Shown in pieces: positions 55,165-64,000 of a stretch of DNA of 64,000 nt. Source of the stretch: an uncultured Alphaproteobacteria bacterium (GTDB taxonomy: Bacteria; Pseudomonadota; Alphaproteobacteria; HIMB59; GCA-002718135); assembly GCA_902623255.1 (NCBI GenBank), contig CACNSY010000007.1, positions 1 to 64,000 on the forward strand. Direction: 5' to 3'. The translations under genes and the position numbers were made by a program. Every line of letters starts with the position of its first letter. Positions within the stretch are counted from its first letter, which is position 1. Under the pieces are notes generated by a model. The model saw nothing but the letters and a program-made list of their open reading frames with translations, was not told where the DNA came from and ran no database searches.

Positions 55165-56847
55165 TTAGAATGAAAATGTGGTATTAAGTAAATACACAGG
55201 TCTAGAAGTAGTCCCCTCAATACTTTTATCAGCTTCTGCTACTTCAAAACTAATATCAAGACTATTAGAATTAAGAGGAATTTTAATTTTAACACCGTAC
55301 CCTCCACTTGCTACTTCTGTTCGACTAAACTCACCTGATGCTGGTCTTTTATAGTAGGTAGCACCAACACCGAGATGGATATACGGTTCAATACGTATAG
55401 ACTCTTCCCTTTTATCTTCGTCATCTTCTGAAAAGGGATAGAAGGGCCTACTCAATTCTGTTCGCAAAAAGAAGCCTTGATCACCAGACATATTACCTGA
55501 TTCAAAACCAGACATTTGGCCTGGTCCTGTTATATTTATTTGTTCTGAATTAATTAAACCTCTATCACTTACAAGTTTTTGAAAAACAAAACGTGTGTTC
55601 AATAAATACTCTCTAAATATTTGCCTATTCAAATTAATATCACTATTCCATTTAATAAAATTTAAAGTGGAGCCCACACGGGATAATGTTTTAGTATCTG
55701 ATGTTTTATTAGTATAGATCGGAGTGCCAAACTTTAAAGCTGAACTACCTTTGAGAGAAAACGTATCTAAGAAAGATAAGTTAGTCGTCGTATATTTTAA
55801 CTCAAGAGCATTGTATTCATCATAAAAGGTATCATTTGTGAGGAAAGATAATGTTCGATGTTCTCTTTCCTTAATCCATTGCCAATCTAATGAAAGATTA
55901 TTTTTTATAAGCCGCGTATTTTTTATTTGATATTCAAGACCAAGGTTAATTTTTTTAAATTCCCCTTTTTTATTTAAACCATTAGGTTCTGAATAAGATT
56001 CATTAACAGCACCAAAAATAGAAAAGTCTGAGGCAAGAAGTGGTACTTTACCACCAACAAGATATGCTTCTCGAAAATCTGTTCGTTTAATAATTTCTGT
56101 TTCATCAAATGGAACATTAACACCATTTTCAGGATCTAAGACGTAGGCTGCATAAAGATTTTCACCATAACCAAAAGGACTATTAAAACTTAGGTAAGAA
56201 GTGAACTGATCTTTTCCTGCTGTTTCTGATAATCCATTTGAATAGGTAAAATAACCACTTACTAATTCGTGTTCAGCATTTAGTTGTAGTGAAGATGTTC
56301 CAGGTTCTTCTCCTGCCTTAATTGTTGTTTCTAAATCAACACCTGGTAATTCTCGTGATTTAATGATCGATTTTTCAATAGCAGGATATTCTAACCCTTT
56401 AATACCAACGAGTTTATCGAAATATTTCTTTATTGGTTTTGAAATACGTTTATCTAATTGTGAGTAATCAATTGATTCAATTTTACCAGGAAAAACAATA
56501 GCTTTTATTTTAGTATTTTGTTCAATTGTTTGAGGTGGAACAATAAAACGCGTTAAAAAATATCCATTTAAAACATACAATTGCTCTAATGCAATCAGTA
56601 AATTATAAAAATCTTTTAATGTTATTGTTTTAAAAATTTTTGATTTAAATAAATTTTTACGGAGATCAATCATTTCTTCGATTTCATTTTCAATTTCAAT
56701 TCCAACAAAATTAAATGAAATATTTTCTGCTCCAGGTGGTACGACCAAGCCTGTTTCATAAACAATATAATTACCAGTATTTGTCAAACCAGGATATGAC
56801 ATGAATGAAATAGAAATAAAAAAGATAAAAGATAAAAAATATCGCAT
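55165..56847 (-). CDS. TpsB-type outer-membrane transporter (ShlB/FhaC family)
   Basis: Beta-barrel transporter that secretes the partner TpsA across the outer membrane. The 560-residue product has a signal peptide (FIFFISISFMSYPGLTN), an N-terminal POTRA region (PPQTIEQNTKIKAIVFPGK, LPGVDLETTIKAGEEPGTSS) and a C-terminal 16-strand-type barrel with alternating residues: SGYFTYSNGLSETAGKDQF, FNSPFGYGENLYAAYVLD, and a final strand ending in TTFSF with terminal Phe. It lies directly after tpsA without a gap, the usual two-partner arrangement (here tpsA first). Confidence 0.9.
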   Translation of the reverse strand: MRYFLSFIFFISISFMSYPGLTNTGNYIVYETGLVVPPGAENISFNFVGIEIENEIEEMIDLRKNLFKSKIFKTITLKDFYNLLIALEQLYVLNGYFLTRFIVPPQTIEQNTKIKAIVFPGKIESIDYSQLDKRISKPIKKYFDKLVGIKGLEYPAIEKSIIKSRELPGVDLETTIKAGEEPGTSSLQLNAEHELVSGYFTYSNGLSETAGKDQFTSYLSFNSPFGYGENLYAAYVLDPENGVNVPFDETEIIKRTDFREAYLVGGKVPLLASDFSIFGAVNESYSEPNGLNKKGEFKKINLGLEYQIKNTRLIKNNLSLDWQWIKEREHRTLSFLTNDTFYDEYNALELKYTTTNLSFLDTFSLKGSSALKFGTPIYTNKTSDTKTLSRVGSTLNFIKWNSDINLNRQIFREYLLNTRFVFQKLVSDRGLINSEQINITGPGQMSGFESGNMSGDQGFFLRTELSRPFYPFSEDDEDKREESIRIEPYIHLGVGATYYKRPASGEFSRTEVASGGYGVKIKIPLNSNSLDISFEVAEADKSIEGTTSRPVYLLNTTFSF

Positions 56848-59800
56848 TTATAGTCTTTGAATACTAAGCGCGTCTACCTGAGGAAAAGATGTAATAAATT
56901 CATTTTGTATTAGTGCTGCATTAGATGCACCATCAACAGATATAAAAGACACAATTCGAGATACGTCATCGAAAACATCTTTATTTATTTTTTCTTGAAC
57001 AACAATTTTTTCTTTTTCTTCATCTGGTGCTACACCTGGAAGAGGTGGGGTGGTAAAACCAGCAGTAATATTTGCTGTTGGTATTGCTTCTAATGCTCCA
57101 GAATTTTCATTTATTGTAATTGGACTTGATGTAAAACCAGATAATTCATAATTTATTGTAACATCTTTATCATTGCCAACATCTGCATCTGCAAAACTGC
57201 CAGAAGAACTAATAGAAAGATCTGAACCTGTTAAGTTTAAACCCGATATAGTGCCACCACTTGTAGTGGCCGTTGTAGTTCCATCATATGTTTTATCATT
57301 TGCCGAAGCACCTGATACTGTAAAGTTAGCTGACATTAAAGATCCAGTTGTAGCCGTAACAGTTGAAAGATTAATATCTCCCATACTTGCATTTGTTAAT
57401 GTGCCACCATCTAGAAGTTGTATATTGAGATCATCTGCTGTTAAGCTTGCAGAACTTGCAACAACATCTCCTGCTCCAGCATCTCTATCACTATCAGAAA
57501 CATTATTAGAATCTGTGTCACTTGCAATAATCTCTAAATTAGCTGCTGTACTAATATTGCTATTAACATTAACATCTCTTCCAGCATGAAGACTTAAATT
57601 TCCAGTTCCTGTGACACTAATAGCAGAGCTAATCGTAATATCTGTATTTGCTTGAAGTGTAACATCAACACCGTTATTTAAAAATTCTTCTAATTCTGTT
57701 TTGTTGATAACTACATCATCACTTGCAAAATCCGTGTAAGAGGTAGCTCCACGCATAATTGTATCAGACCATAGATATACTGCACCATTATTTGATCCCC
57801 CGTTATTAAATCCATCATCAGTAGTTGATCCTACAGCCATTAATGTTCCTGTATCATTCAAAGCTATAACGTTTGGAAATCCATCACCATCTTCTACACC
57901 GTGAGAAGCAGCATTAACCGAGTTACTACCAGTTTGACCAATTCCAATAGTAAATTGTAAACTAGCTCCATTTAAAGATGTATCCTGAAATCCAAATATA
58001 CGTACATCTTCTTCATTATGGTGACCAATTGCGAGACGGTTTCCATCACCGTCAATAGCTACTTGAGCTGCTCTCCAACCAGAAATACCTGATGTATCGT
58101 AATTTTTTCCACCAGTATAATTATTTCCTATAGATGCAGCATAGGTTGCATTAGTAAAATCTGAGTCATCAAAGGTGAAAAGGTGCACTGCACCTCCATT
58201 AGCAGCGCTGTCTCCATAACCATCATCGTTTTGCGCTCCTACTGCTAAAATTTTACCATCCTTTGTTAATCCAACATGACCACCAAATTGATCATTATCA
58301 TCTAAAATTGAACTTAAGTCTAAAGTTGTGTACCCAGACCCTAAAGTGCCTACATGGGTAGGATTATCAAAATCAGTTGATGGATCACCATTACTATTTG
58401 TTGTTTGATCAAATGTAATTAAATATACAGCTCCGGTGTCGGTAGTACTATCACCGCTTCCATCATCTTTTTGAGCACCAACGACAAGACGTGATCCATC
58501 ATCAGTTAAAGCTAGTGAACTAAACATATCATTTGCCCCTAGAGTACTTATTGATAAATTACTACTTGATGAGGTAAAACTTTTTCCAATTGTGCCTACA
58601 TGAGTAGGATTAGTAAAATCGGTATCATCAAATTTTACCGTATAGACAGCTCCTGTTGCATCAGTTGAAACTGAAGTAGCGTCTCTTTGTGAGAAAACTA
58701 GTCTGTCACCGTCTCCGTCTAAAGCTACTCGCCATCCTCTAGCAGTTTCTTTTAAATCTAAGTCTAAACTGTAGACTCCCGTATACCCTTCTCCAATTCT
58801 TCCTTTAAGAGTAGGGTTAGAAAAATTTGTATCATCAAATGTAAATAAATATACCGCTCCTTTATTTTCATCACCTGCATCATTATTATTATATCCATCA
58901 TCCAAGGTGGCTGTTACAGCCATTCTATCTCCATCACGATCTAAAGATATACCTCTACCAAATTGATCATTAGCATCTAGATCTATATCTAATGAGTTAC
59001 CTCCTGCGCTACCATATCCACTACCAATCCTTCCATAAAGACTACCATTGGTAAAATCATTATCATCAAATTTAATAAGCATAACTTCACCGCTACCATT
59101 CTTTGCATTATTCTTTCCTTTTGCCAACATACTTGAAACAACAAGGCGACTACCTGTTTCATTCAAATCTACACCTTCTCCAAACAAATCTTTTGCATCA
59201 AGAGAACTATTTAAATCTACATCCTCATCTTCTGCGTCATAACCATCACCAATGGTTCCTATTAAAGTTGCAGATGCTAAATCAGCAGTTAATGTATATA
59301 AATTTACAGCACCAGGCTTTGCATTAGTATTAGGAGATGATTTATCATTAAAGGTAGCAGCTAAACGATTAGCATCCTTATCAAATGCCACCGAGGTTCC
59401 AAATTTATCACCATTCTGAAAACTAGTATCTAGATAATCATAACCATTACCAATAGTTCCAACATAAGTAGCTTTTCCAGTTGCAGCAGATACAATACTG
59501 CCTCCATTCATAAATTTAAATAACTGAACCGCTCCAGCATCTTTTGTTGAATTATCTTTACCGTCATCTTTTTCCTTTCCAACTGCAAGTAAAGATCCAT
59601 CATGATTTAAAGATACCGATCTTCCAAAATGATCTTCTGCATCTTGTTTGAGTTCAGGAACACTCCGTGTATTAAAATCATTTTCAAATGATGCACATTT
59701 CTGAGTTTCATAACAACCAGTTGTATCATACCTATAACCATTACCTATTCGAGACACGACCTTACCTCCCGAAAATTCTGTGTCGTCAAAAGAAATCATA

Positions 59801-62091
59801 AAGACCGAACCAGATTTCGTTATTGAATTTGCAACACCATTTCCTCTCTCATCATAACCTTGATCAGCATAAACCCCGACTGCCAAAACATCAGCATCGC
59901 CATCCAAAGCTACGCTCATTCCAAACATATCAAATTTCTCAATTACAGTACTTTCATTTGAACTCTGCTTAAATAAATTGACATTTTTAGATCCTGTATA
60001 ACCTGCACCTATTGTGCCTACAACTTGACCATTTGTATATGATGTATCATCAAAGGTAATTAAATAAACAGCACCTGCTGATTTAGTTCCATTATTTTTA
60101 CCATCATCACCCGTAGCTCCAACTGCTAATCGTTTACCGGTGCTATCAAAAGATACAGATCGTCCAAATTTATCATCTTTAGTAAGAGAACTGATATCTA
60201 CGTTTTTACTTCCTGTATATCCCTTTCCTATTCGACCCATGAGTGTAGCATTCGTAAAATCACCATCATCAAATTTGTATAAATATACCTCTCCAGAATC
60301 CTGTGCATATGTTGATCCATCCCCATGCCTTGCGCCAACTGCCATTAAAGTAGCATCATCACTAATGGTAACATCTGATCCAAAATTATCATTTTTTTGT
60401 AAGTTTGCTTCACCAACATCATTTGTTGATGCAACTGAATAATCGTGTCCGATCAAACCACGATAGATCCAATTTTGTGATGTTACACCTGTTCCAACAG
60501 TTATATTTTTTGGATCAAGTAATAAATGACCACCTTCTGATATATTAACATTTGATAATCCCACATGGCGTAAGGTATCTTTCGAAGAAATTTCAACTGC
60601 GCCACCTGTTGTTCCTGTTGCATCAATATTACCAAGCATGGTGGTTTCCTGATCACTCCAAATAATTGCTGTACCGGCTTTCCCATTAGAGGATGATATA
60701 TCAATACTAGAACCGTCCGAGACTAAAACTGTTTTTGCATTTGTGAGCGATCGTCTTTCACCCCATCTATCAACAAAAACATTTTGTTGTTCTTCCGTTC
60801 TTGTTAAATTATTATTGCCTTGAAACTCACCACCAATACGAACTAAACCACCTTGGGTATTGCCTGCAACATCAATCTTAGAAGATAATAAACGAATATA
60901 TCCAGCTGACTCTATGTCAATATATCCACCTTGTTGGTTTCCTTTTGCGGAAACTGAACCAGAAGACATAATATTTGGTGCGGATAAAAGAATATCACCA
61001 CCATTGGTATTTCCTGATGAATTAATTTCACTGCCGTAACTTTGAACAATTTTATACTCAGATTTAATATTTATATCACCGCCATCATTACTAGTAGAAG
61101 AAGCATTTAAATTGCCACCTAATGAAATTTCTCCAGTACTATTTAAATTTATTGCGCCTGCATTTGTTCCAGATACGTTAACTTCTCCACCAAAAGATAA
61201 AAAGTCTCCCTCTACATTAATGTTACCACCCTCTTTTGCTGTTAAGTTTCCTGCAACAACAATGTCGCTTCCACTTCCAAGAGTAATGACACCGTTTTGT
61301 TGTGAAGCCGTAGTTGCAACAAGATTACCGGGAATGTTAACAGCACGCTGAACAACATTTTTGGCAGCACCAACATCAATGTCAATTCTATTTCCCGTTG
61401 ATGTTCCTGCATGATTGATAATGGTATTTAATTCTTCAGCATTTTGATCGAGTAACGTTATCGCTTCACTCAATGGAACGCTTACTTGTAAAAATTTATC
61501 ACCACTCAAGTCTAACGTAATTTCTTTTCCAGCCCCTATTCCAATTTTACCAAGATTAGCATTAATAGTACCTTCACTATCAATGGCACCACCTAAGAGA
61601 GCAGTAAAGCCTCCATCCAAAGTAGTAATAGAACCTTTATGAACGATTGAAGAAAAAATATTATCTACATCGTCTAGTTTAAATAATAATTTATTACTAA
61701 GAAAATCATCATTAGATAAAGCAAGCGTGGACGCAGCAAATGAATGAGCGTTGATTGTTGACGTAGGTGTAAAATAGACGCCGTTTTCATTCACAACAAA
61801 AACTTTACCATTGGCATTTAGTACACCAGCTAATGTTGTTGGATTGCCAGAAATGACTCTATTAAGTGCACTAGCAGCTGCAGAAGGTTGATTAAAAGTA
61901 ACTGTATTATTTTCTCCAATGTTAAAACTATTCCATTCTATGATAGCTTGGTCTGATTGCTGTTGAATTGTCAGCGTCTGATCATCAGTAGTAAGTGAAA
62001 CATCACCTGATATCGTTGTACTTCCACTCGGTAATTCAGCAAATAAATGAAGTGAATAAAAAAAGAATAAAATAATTACAAATACTCTCAT
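56848..62091 (-). CDS. TpsA-type secreted exoprotein: filamentous-haemagglutinin N-domain, 12 FG-GAP-like repeats, YDG domain
   Basis: Large secreted or surface protein of a two-partner secretion system, 1747 residues. Domains: signal peptide (VIILFFFYSLHLFA); TPS secretion domain to about residue 250 (SAAASALNRVISGNPTTLAG, NANGKVFVVNENGVYF, HSFAASTLALSN); right-handed beta-helix region with Gly-rich repeats (GGDINIKS, GGDILLSA) to about 540; twelve repeats of about 73 residues at about 555-1435, each with FGxSV-L/F-D, (R/L)LAVGA, DDG, GAVYLFTFDD and a GxIGxGY turn, similar to FG-GAP_2; a further Ca-helix stretch; and a YDG/MBG domain (NDKTYDGTTTATTSGG) near 1590. Only two cysteines were found, CYETQKC near residue 795. 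The function may be adhesion or binding of a ligand; unknown. Confidence 0.88.
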   Translation of the reverse strand: MRVFVIILFFFYSLHLFAELPSGSTTISGDVSLTTDDQTLTIQQQSDQAIIEWNSFNIGENNTVTFNQPSAAASALNRVISGNPTTLAGVLNANGKVFVVNENGVYFTPTSTINAHSFAASTLALSNDDFLSNKLLFKLDDVDNIFSSIVHKGSITTLDGGFTALLGGAIDSEGTINANLGKIGIGAGKEITLDLSGDKFLQVSVPLSEAITLLDQNAEELNTIINHAGTSTGNRIDIDVGAAKNVVQRAVNIPGNLVATTASQQNGVITLGSGSDIVVAGNLTAKEGGNINVEGDFLSFGGEVNVSGTNAGAINLNSTGEISLGGNLNASSTSNDGGDINIKSEYKIVQSYGSEINSSGNTNGGDILLSAPNIMSSGSVSAKGNQQGGYIDIESAGYIRLLSSKIDVAGNTQGGLVRIGGEFQGNNNLTRTEEQQNVFVDRWGERRSLTNAKTVLVSDGSSIDISSSNGKAGTAIIWSDQETTMLGNIDATGTTGGAVEISSKDTLRHVGLSNVNISEGGHLLLDPKNITVGTGVTSQNWIYRGLIGHDYSVASTNDVGEANLQKNDNFGSDVTISDDATLMAVGARHGDGSTYAQDSGEVYLYKFDDGDFTNATLMGRIGKGYTGSKNVDISSLTKDDKFGRSVSFDSTGKRLAVGATGDDGKNNGTKSAGAVYLITFDDTSYTNGQVVGTIGAGYTGSKNVNLFKQSSNESTVIEKFDMFGMSVALDGDADVLAVGVYADQGYDERGNGVANSITKSGSVFMISFDDTEFSGGKVVSRIGNGYRYDTTGCYETQKCASFENDFNTRSVPELKQDAEDHFGRSVSLNHDGSLLAVGKEKDDGKDNSTKDAGAVQLFKFMNGGSIVSAATGKATYVGTIGNGYDYLDTSFQNGDKFGTSVAFDKDANRLAATFNDKSSPNTNAKPGAVNLYTLTADLASATLIGTIGDGYDAEDEDVDLNSSLDAKDLFGEGVDLNETGSRLVVSSMLAKGKNNAKNGSGEVMLIKFDDNDFTNGSLYGRIGSGYGSAGGNSLDIDLDANDQFGRGISLDRDGDRMAVTATLDDGYNNNDAGDENKGAVYLFTFDDTNFSNPTLKGRIGEGYTGVYSLDLDLKETARGWRVALDGDGDRLVFSQRDATSVSTDATGAVYTVKFDDTDFTNPTHVGTIGKSFTSSSSNLSISTLGANDMFSSLALTDDGSRLVVGAQKDDGSGDSTTDTGAVYLITFDQTTNSNGDPSTDFDNPTHVGTLGSGYTTLDLSSILDDNDQFGGHVGLTKDGKILAVGAQNDDGYGDSAANGGAVHLFTFDDSDFTNATYAASIGNNYTGGKNYDTSGISGWRAAQVAIDGDGNRLAIGHHNEEDVRIFGFQDTSLNGASLQFTIGIGQTGSNSVNAASHGVEDGDGFPNVIALNDTGTLMAVGSTTDDGFNNGGSNNGAVYLWSDTIMRGATSYTDFASDDVVINKTELEEFLNNGVDVTLQANTDITISSAISVTGTGNLSLHAGRDVNVNSNISTAANLEIIASDTDSNNVSDSDRDAGAGDVVASSASLTADDLNIQLLDGGTLTNASMGDINLSTVTATTGSLMSANFTVSGASANDKTYDGTTTATTSGGTISGLNLTGSDLSISSSGSFADADVGNDKDVTINYELSGFTSSPITINENSGALEAIPTANITAGFTTPPLPGVAPDEEKEKIVVQEKINKDVFDDVSRIVSFISVDGASNAALIQNEFITSFPQVDALSIQRL
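57790..60420 (-). repeat. Twelve tandem ~220-bp coding repeats in tpsA
   Basis: Each repeat encodes about 73 residues of a FG-GAP-like beta-propeller blade. Protein similarity between units is clear (FGRSVSFD, FGMSVALD, FGRSVSLN, FGTSVAFD, FGRGISLD, FGGHVGLT and variants), with the eighth, ninth, eleventh and twelfth more degenerate. DNA similarity is highest in the DDG and GTIGxGY parts. Boundaries are approximate. Confidence 0.75.
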
Positions 62092-62182
62092 AATAATGTT
62101 TATCGCCTTTTAAAAATTTAGACCAAATTTTTGATATTATTTATATATGTTTTAAAAAAAATATAGGTATTTTCTCAGTTTT

Positions 62183-63496
62183 TTAGGTGATGCGTTGATA
62201 AATTTTACCTAAATAAGAAAATAAAGTCAAAGCTCTGGCAATAAAGAAGATGCAGAGTGATAACCATAAGCCTGTATTACCAAAACTTGCTATTAAGAAA
62301 AAAGAAGCGACAATATAAATCACCACAGATACTATCATTGCGTTTCGCAGTTCTGTTGTTTGGGATGCACCTACAAAAATACCATCAAATTGAAAACAGA
62401 AAGAGGAAATAAAAGGAATAATAACAATCCAATATGCATAGGAAAAACAGATATCTCTAATCTCGGACAAATCAGTCATGGCAATAATAAAGTAATGATT
62501 ACCAAAGAAAAAAATAACACATATTAATAAAGCTGTAGAAGCACTTAAAATAAAAGAATTTTTAATAACGTCTTTTAATAAACGTAAATTTTTAGAGCCA
62601 ATAGAATATCCAACAATACCCTCTGTTGAAAATGCATAGGCATCAAGAATAAACGCAGATAGCATCGTTAGATTAAGCAATATTGTGTTTGCAGCAACCG
62701 TCTCCTCACTAATAGAATTGCCAAGATAGGTAAAATATAAGAAAGCAAATGTAAGAAGAATAGATCGGATAAATATATTAAAATTAATATTAAAAATATT
62801 TTTAATTTTTTTAAAGTTAAAAATCTTTTGTGTATTATATTCTAACTGAGCAAACTTATTTAAATCAAAAAAAGTATAAAATAAAAAAATAATTGTTGTC
62901 AAAGAAGAAGAGACTAAAGTACCAAAAGCAACACCCTGAACATTCAAATTTAAATATAAAACAAAAAATAAGCTAAAGAGTATATTTGTAATAGAAAAGA
63001 AACCAATAATGATACTTGATGTTTTTGTTTTCTGTAAACCAATAAACAATCCTGTAATTACAAAAATAGTAAGCTCTCCAAATGAGGAATAAATACGAAG
63101 ATTAAAATAGTCTTTAAAATATTTTTTTGTTTCTAATGATAGTTCAAATATAGATAATGATATTTGAAATATATATCTCTGAAAAATAATAAGTAGTAAG
63201 GAAATAATAATTACAAAAGAAATATTTCGTAAAAATATATTTATAATTTCCTGATAATCTTTTGATCCATAAGCTTGAGCTACCATGCCGACCGTACCCA
63301 TACGCAGGAAGCCAAAACTCCATAAAATCATCGAAAAAACACTTGCTGCAATACTGGTAGCAACCAAGTAACTAGCATTATCAAGATTGCCCATTAGTCC
63401 TGTGTCAACAATGGCAACTAAAGGAATAGCTAAGTTTGCAAAAAATATTGGAATAGAAAGTTTAATTATATTTTTGATAGAAGATTTAGAGGACAT
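62183..63496 (-). CDS. MATE-family (DinF-like) efflux transporter
   Basis: Cation-coupled multidrug or metabolite exporter of the inner membrane. The 437-residue product has about twelve hydrophobic segments in two six-helix halves, with IPIFFANLAIPLVAIVDTGL and MGNLDNASYLVATSIAASVF at the N-terminus, RMGTVGMVAQAYGSKDYQE in the first half and AYAFSTEGIVGYSIGSKNLR in the second. Nearest to the DinF branch. It lies 91 bp upstream of tpsA on the same strand; it might share transcription but is more likely independent. Confidence 0.9.
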   Translation of the reverse strand: MSSKSSIKNIIKLSIPIFFANLAIPLVAIVDTGLMGNLDNASYLVATSIAASVFSMILWSFGFLRMGTVGMVAQAYGSKDYQEIINIFLRNISFVIIISLLLIIFQRYIFQISLSIFELSLETKKYFKDYFNLRIYSSFGELTIFVITGLFIGLQKTKTSSIIIGFFSITNILFSLFFVLYLNLNVQGVAFGTLVSSSLTTIIFLFYTFFDLNKFAQLEYNTQKIFNFKKIKNIFNINFNIFIRSILLTFAFLYFTYLGNSISEETVAANTILLNLTMLSAFILDAYAFSTEGIVGYSIGSKNLRLLKDVIKNSFILSASTALLICVIFFFGNHYFIIAMTDLSEIRDICFSYAYWIVIIPFISSFCFQFDGIFVGASQTTELRNAMIVSVVIYIVASFFLIASFGNTGLWLSLCIFFIARALTLFSYLGKIYQRIT

Positions 63497-63615
63497 TATA
63501 AATATTTAGATTTTTATTAGTAAAATTTGATAATAAACTATTTATCCAATCACTAAAGTAACAAATTATTCACTATCTTTATTAATCAAATCTTATAAAG
63601 CATTACATACTTTAA
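63497..63615. promoter_or_regulatory. Divergent promoter region between MATE and GNAT-like genes
   Basis: The 119-bp gap separates two divergent starts and must hold promoters for both. It is very AT-rich with several TATAAT-like boxes (for example TATTAG, TATAAA), so no single one can be chosen. No operator or hairpin stands out. Confidence 0.3.
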
Positions 63616-64000
63616 ATGAAAATTGGCAGATATAAATACGAGTTTGATTTCTTTAGTTGGATCAAAAAAACAGAACTTGTTGAACTAGATGGTGTTAATC
63701 CATCCGATGATCCGGTACGACCAGAACTTGATAATGACTTTCGTACGTCAAAAGGAAGAAAAATTTTTGGCCTTAAATATAAGGATGATATTGAGGGTAT
63801 TGCCTGCTTTGCCTTTACAAATGAAATACCAGCAACCATTAAAGAAATGGATTTGATGAGCGTCGAAGAAGATCAAGCAACTATACCAATTGCCTATACT
63901 TTATGGTCTTTTAAAAAAGGAGCAGGGAAAAAAATTATGAAAGAATTGCAAAAATATATTAAATCAAAAGAGCAATTTGAAAGTATAATTACTATTTCGC
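63616..64000 (+). CDS. GNAT-like hypothetical protein, N-terminal part
   Basis: The frame runs off the window; about 128 residues are visible from an ATG. Not firmly recognised. The stretch IPIAYTLWSFKKGAGKKIMK with the following ELQKYIKSKEQFESIITIS looks like motif A of a GNAT acetyltransferase (a beta strand, then K-x-x-G-x-G-K and a helix). The first 80 residues (GRYKYEFDFFSWIKKTELVE) have no motif. A ribosome binding site is not obvious. GNAT is the best guess. Confidence 0.55.
   Translation, partial: MKIGRYKYEFDFFSWIKKTELVELDGVNPSDDPVRPELDNDFRTSKGRKIFGLKYKDDIEGIACFAFTNEIPATIKEMDLMSVEEDQATIPIAYTLWSFKKGAGKKIMKELQKYIKSKEQFESIITIS

Noticed and set aside
57173-61351. Several frames of 64-138 codons on the + strand
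   Set aside because: They are antisense shadows of tpsA, caused by its biased, repetitive codons; no ribosome binding sites or motifs.

Overview
The window is strongly AT-rich (roughly 30% G+C by eye) and densely coded. Many neighbouring genes overlap by a few bases or lie only a few bases apart. The gene content points to a streamlined marine alphaproteobacterium, of the SAR11 or HIMB59/AEGEAN-169 kind. It has heterotetrameric sarcosine oxidase next to formate-THF ligase, a dimethylglycine-dehydrogenase-type flavoprotein beside ETF and ETF-QO, a DmdA/GcvT-family protein, CcrM and a CIRCE-controlled groESL. The lineage is inferred from gene content only, because no rRNA gene is present.

Layout. 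1-3100: end of a photolyase/COG2907 operon, ribosomal protein L33 and TrhO. 3100-20900: a methylated-amine and one-carbon oxidation block (metF-like, fhs, soxBDAG, then on the other strand DMGDH-like, etfB, etfA, ETF-QO, then a DmdA-like protein). Demethylation would load methyl or methylene groups on folate, MetF and Fhs would carry them towards formate with ATP recovery, and ETF/ETF-QO would pass electrons to quinone. 21000-32700: housekeeping genes (OmpA lipoprotein, ApaG, TrkH, ArgD/ArgF, RecX, AI-2E-type permease, MscS, exported glutathione-peroxidase-like protein, groESL). 33700-36900: a small variable spot with surface-glycan type genes around two tRNA genes. It includes a 1.4-kb element inserted in tRNA-Gln, bounded by 47-bp direct repeats and carrying 11-bp tandem repeats at both ends but no integrase. 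37000-40600: a run of exported or membrane proteins of unknown role (Cys-rich protein, ASPIC/UnbV repeat protein, DUF4396, TPR, DUF4149). 40600-46200: the four-gene ligase-associated DNA repair set, arranged head-to-head with abutting start codons. 46200-53300: ispE, TPR protein, a cysteine-free family-4-like uracil-DNA glycosylase, lytic transglycosylase, moaB, rnhB, a candidate anti-Shine-Dalgarno small RNA, and ccrM behind a cluster of its own GANTC target sites. 53300-62100: a two-partner secretion operon (TpsA with twelve FG-GAP-like repeats, TpsB, an orphan periplasmic binding protein, an exported histidine phosphatase). 62180-64000: a MATE transporter and the start of a GNAT-like protein.

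The signals most likely to be undescribed are the integrase-less tRNA-Gln element with phased terminal repeats, the hairpin RNA exposing CCTCCC upstream of ccrM, and the TpsA/TpsB/binding-protein/phosphatase operon. All assignments come from reading the sequence, without database searches.
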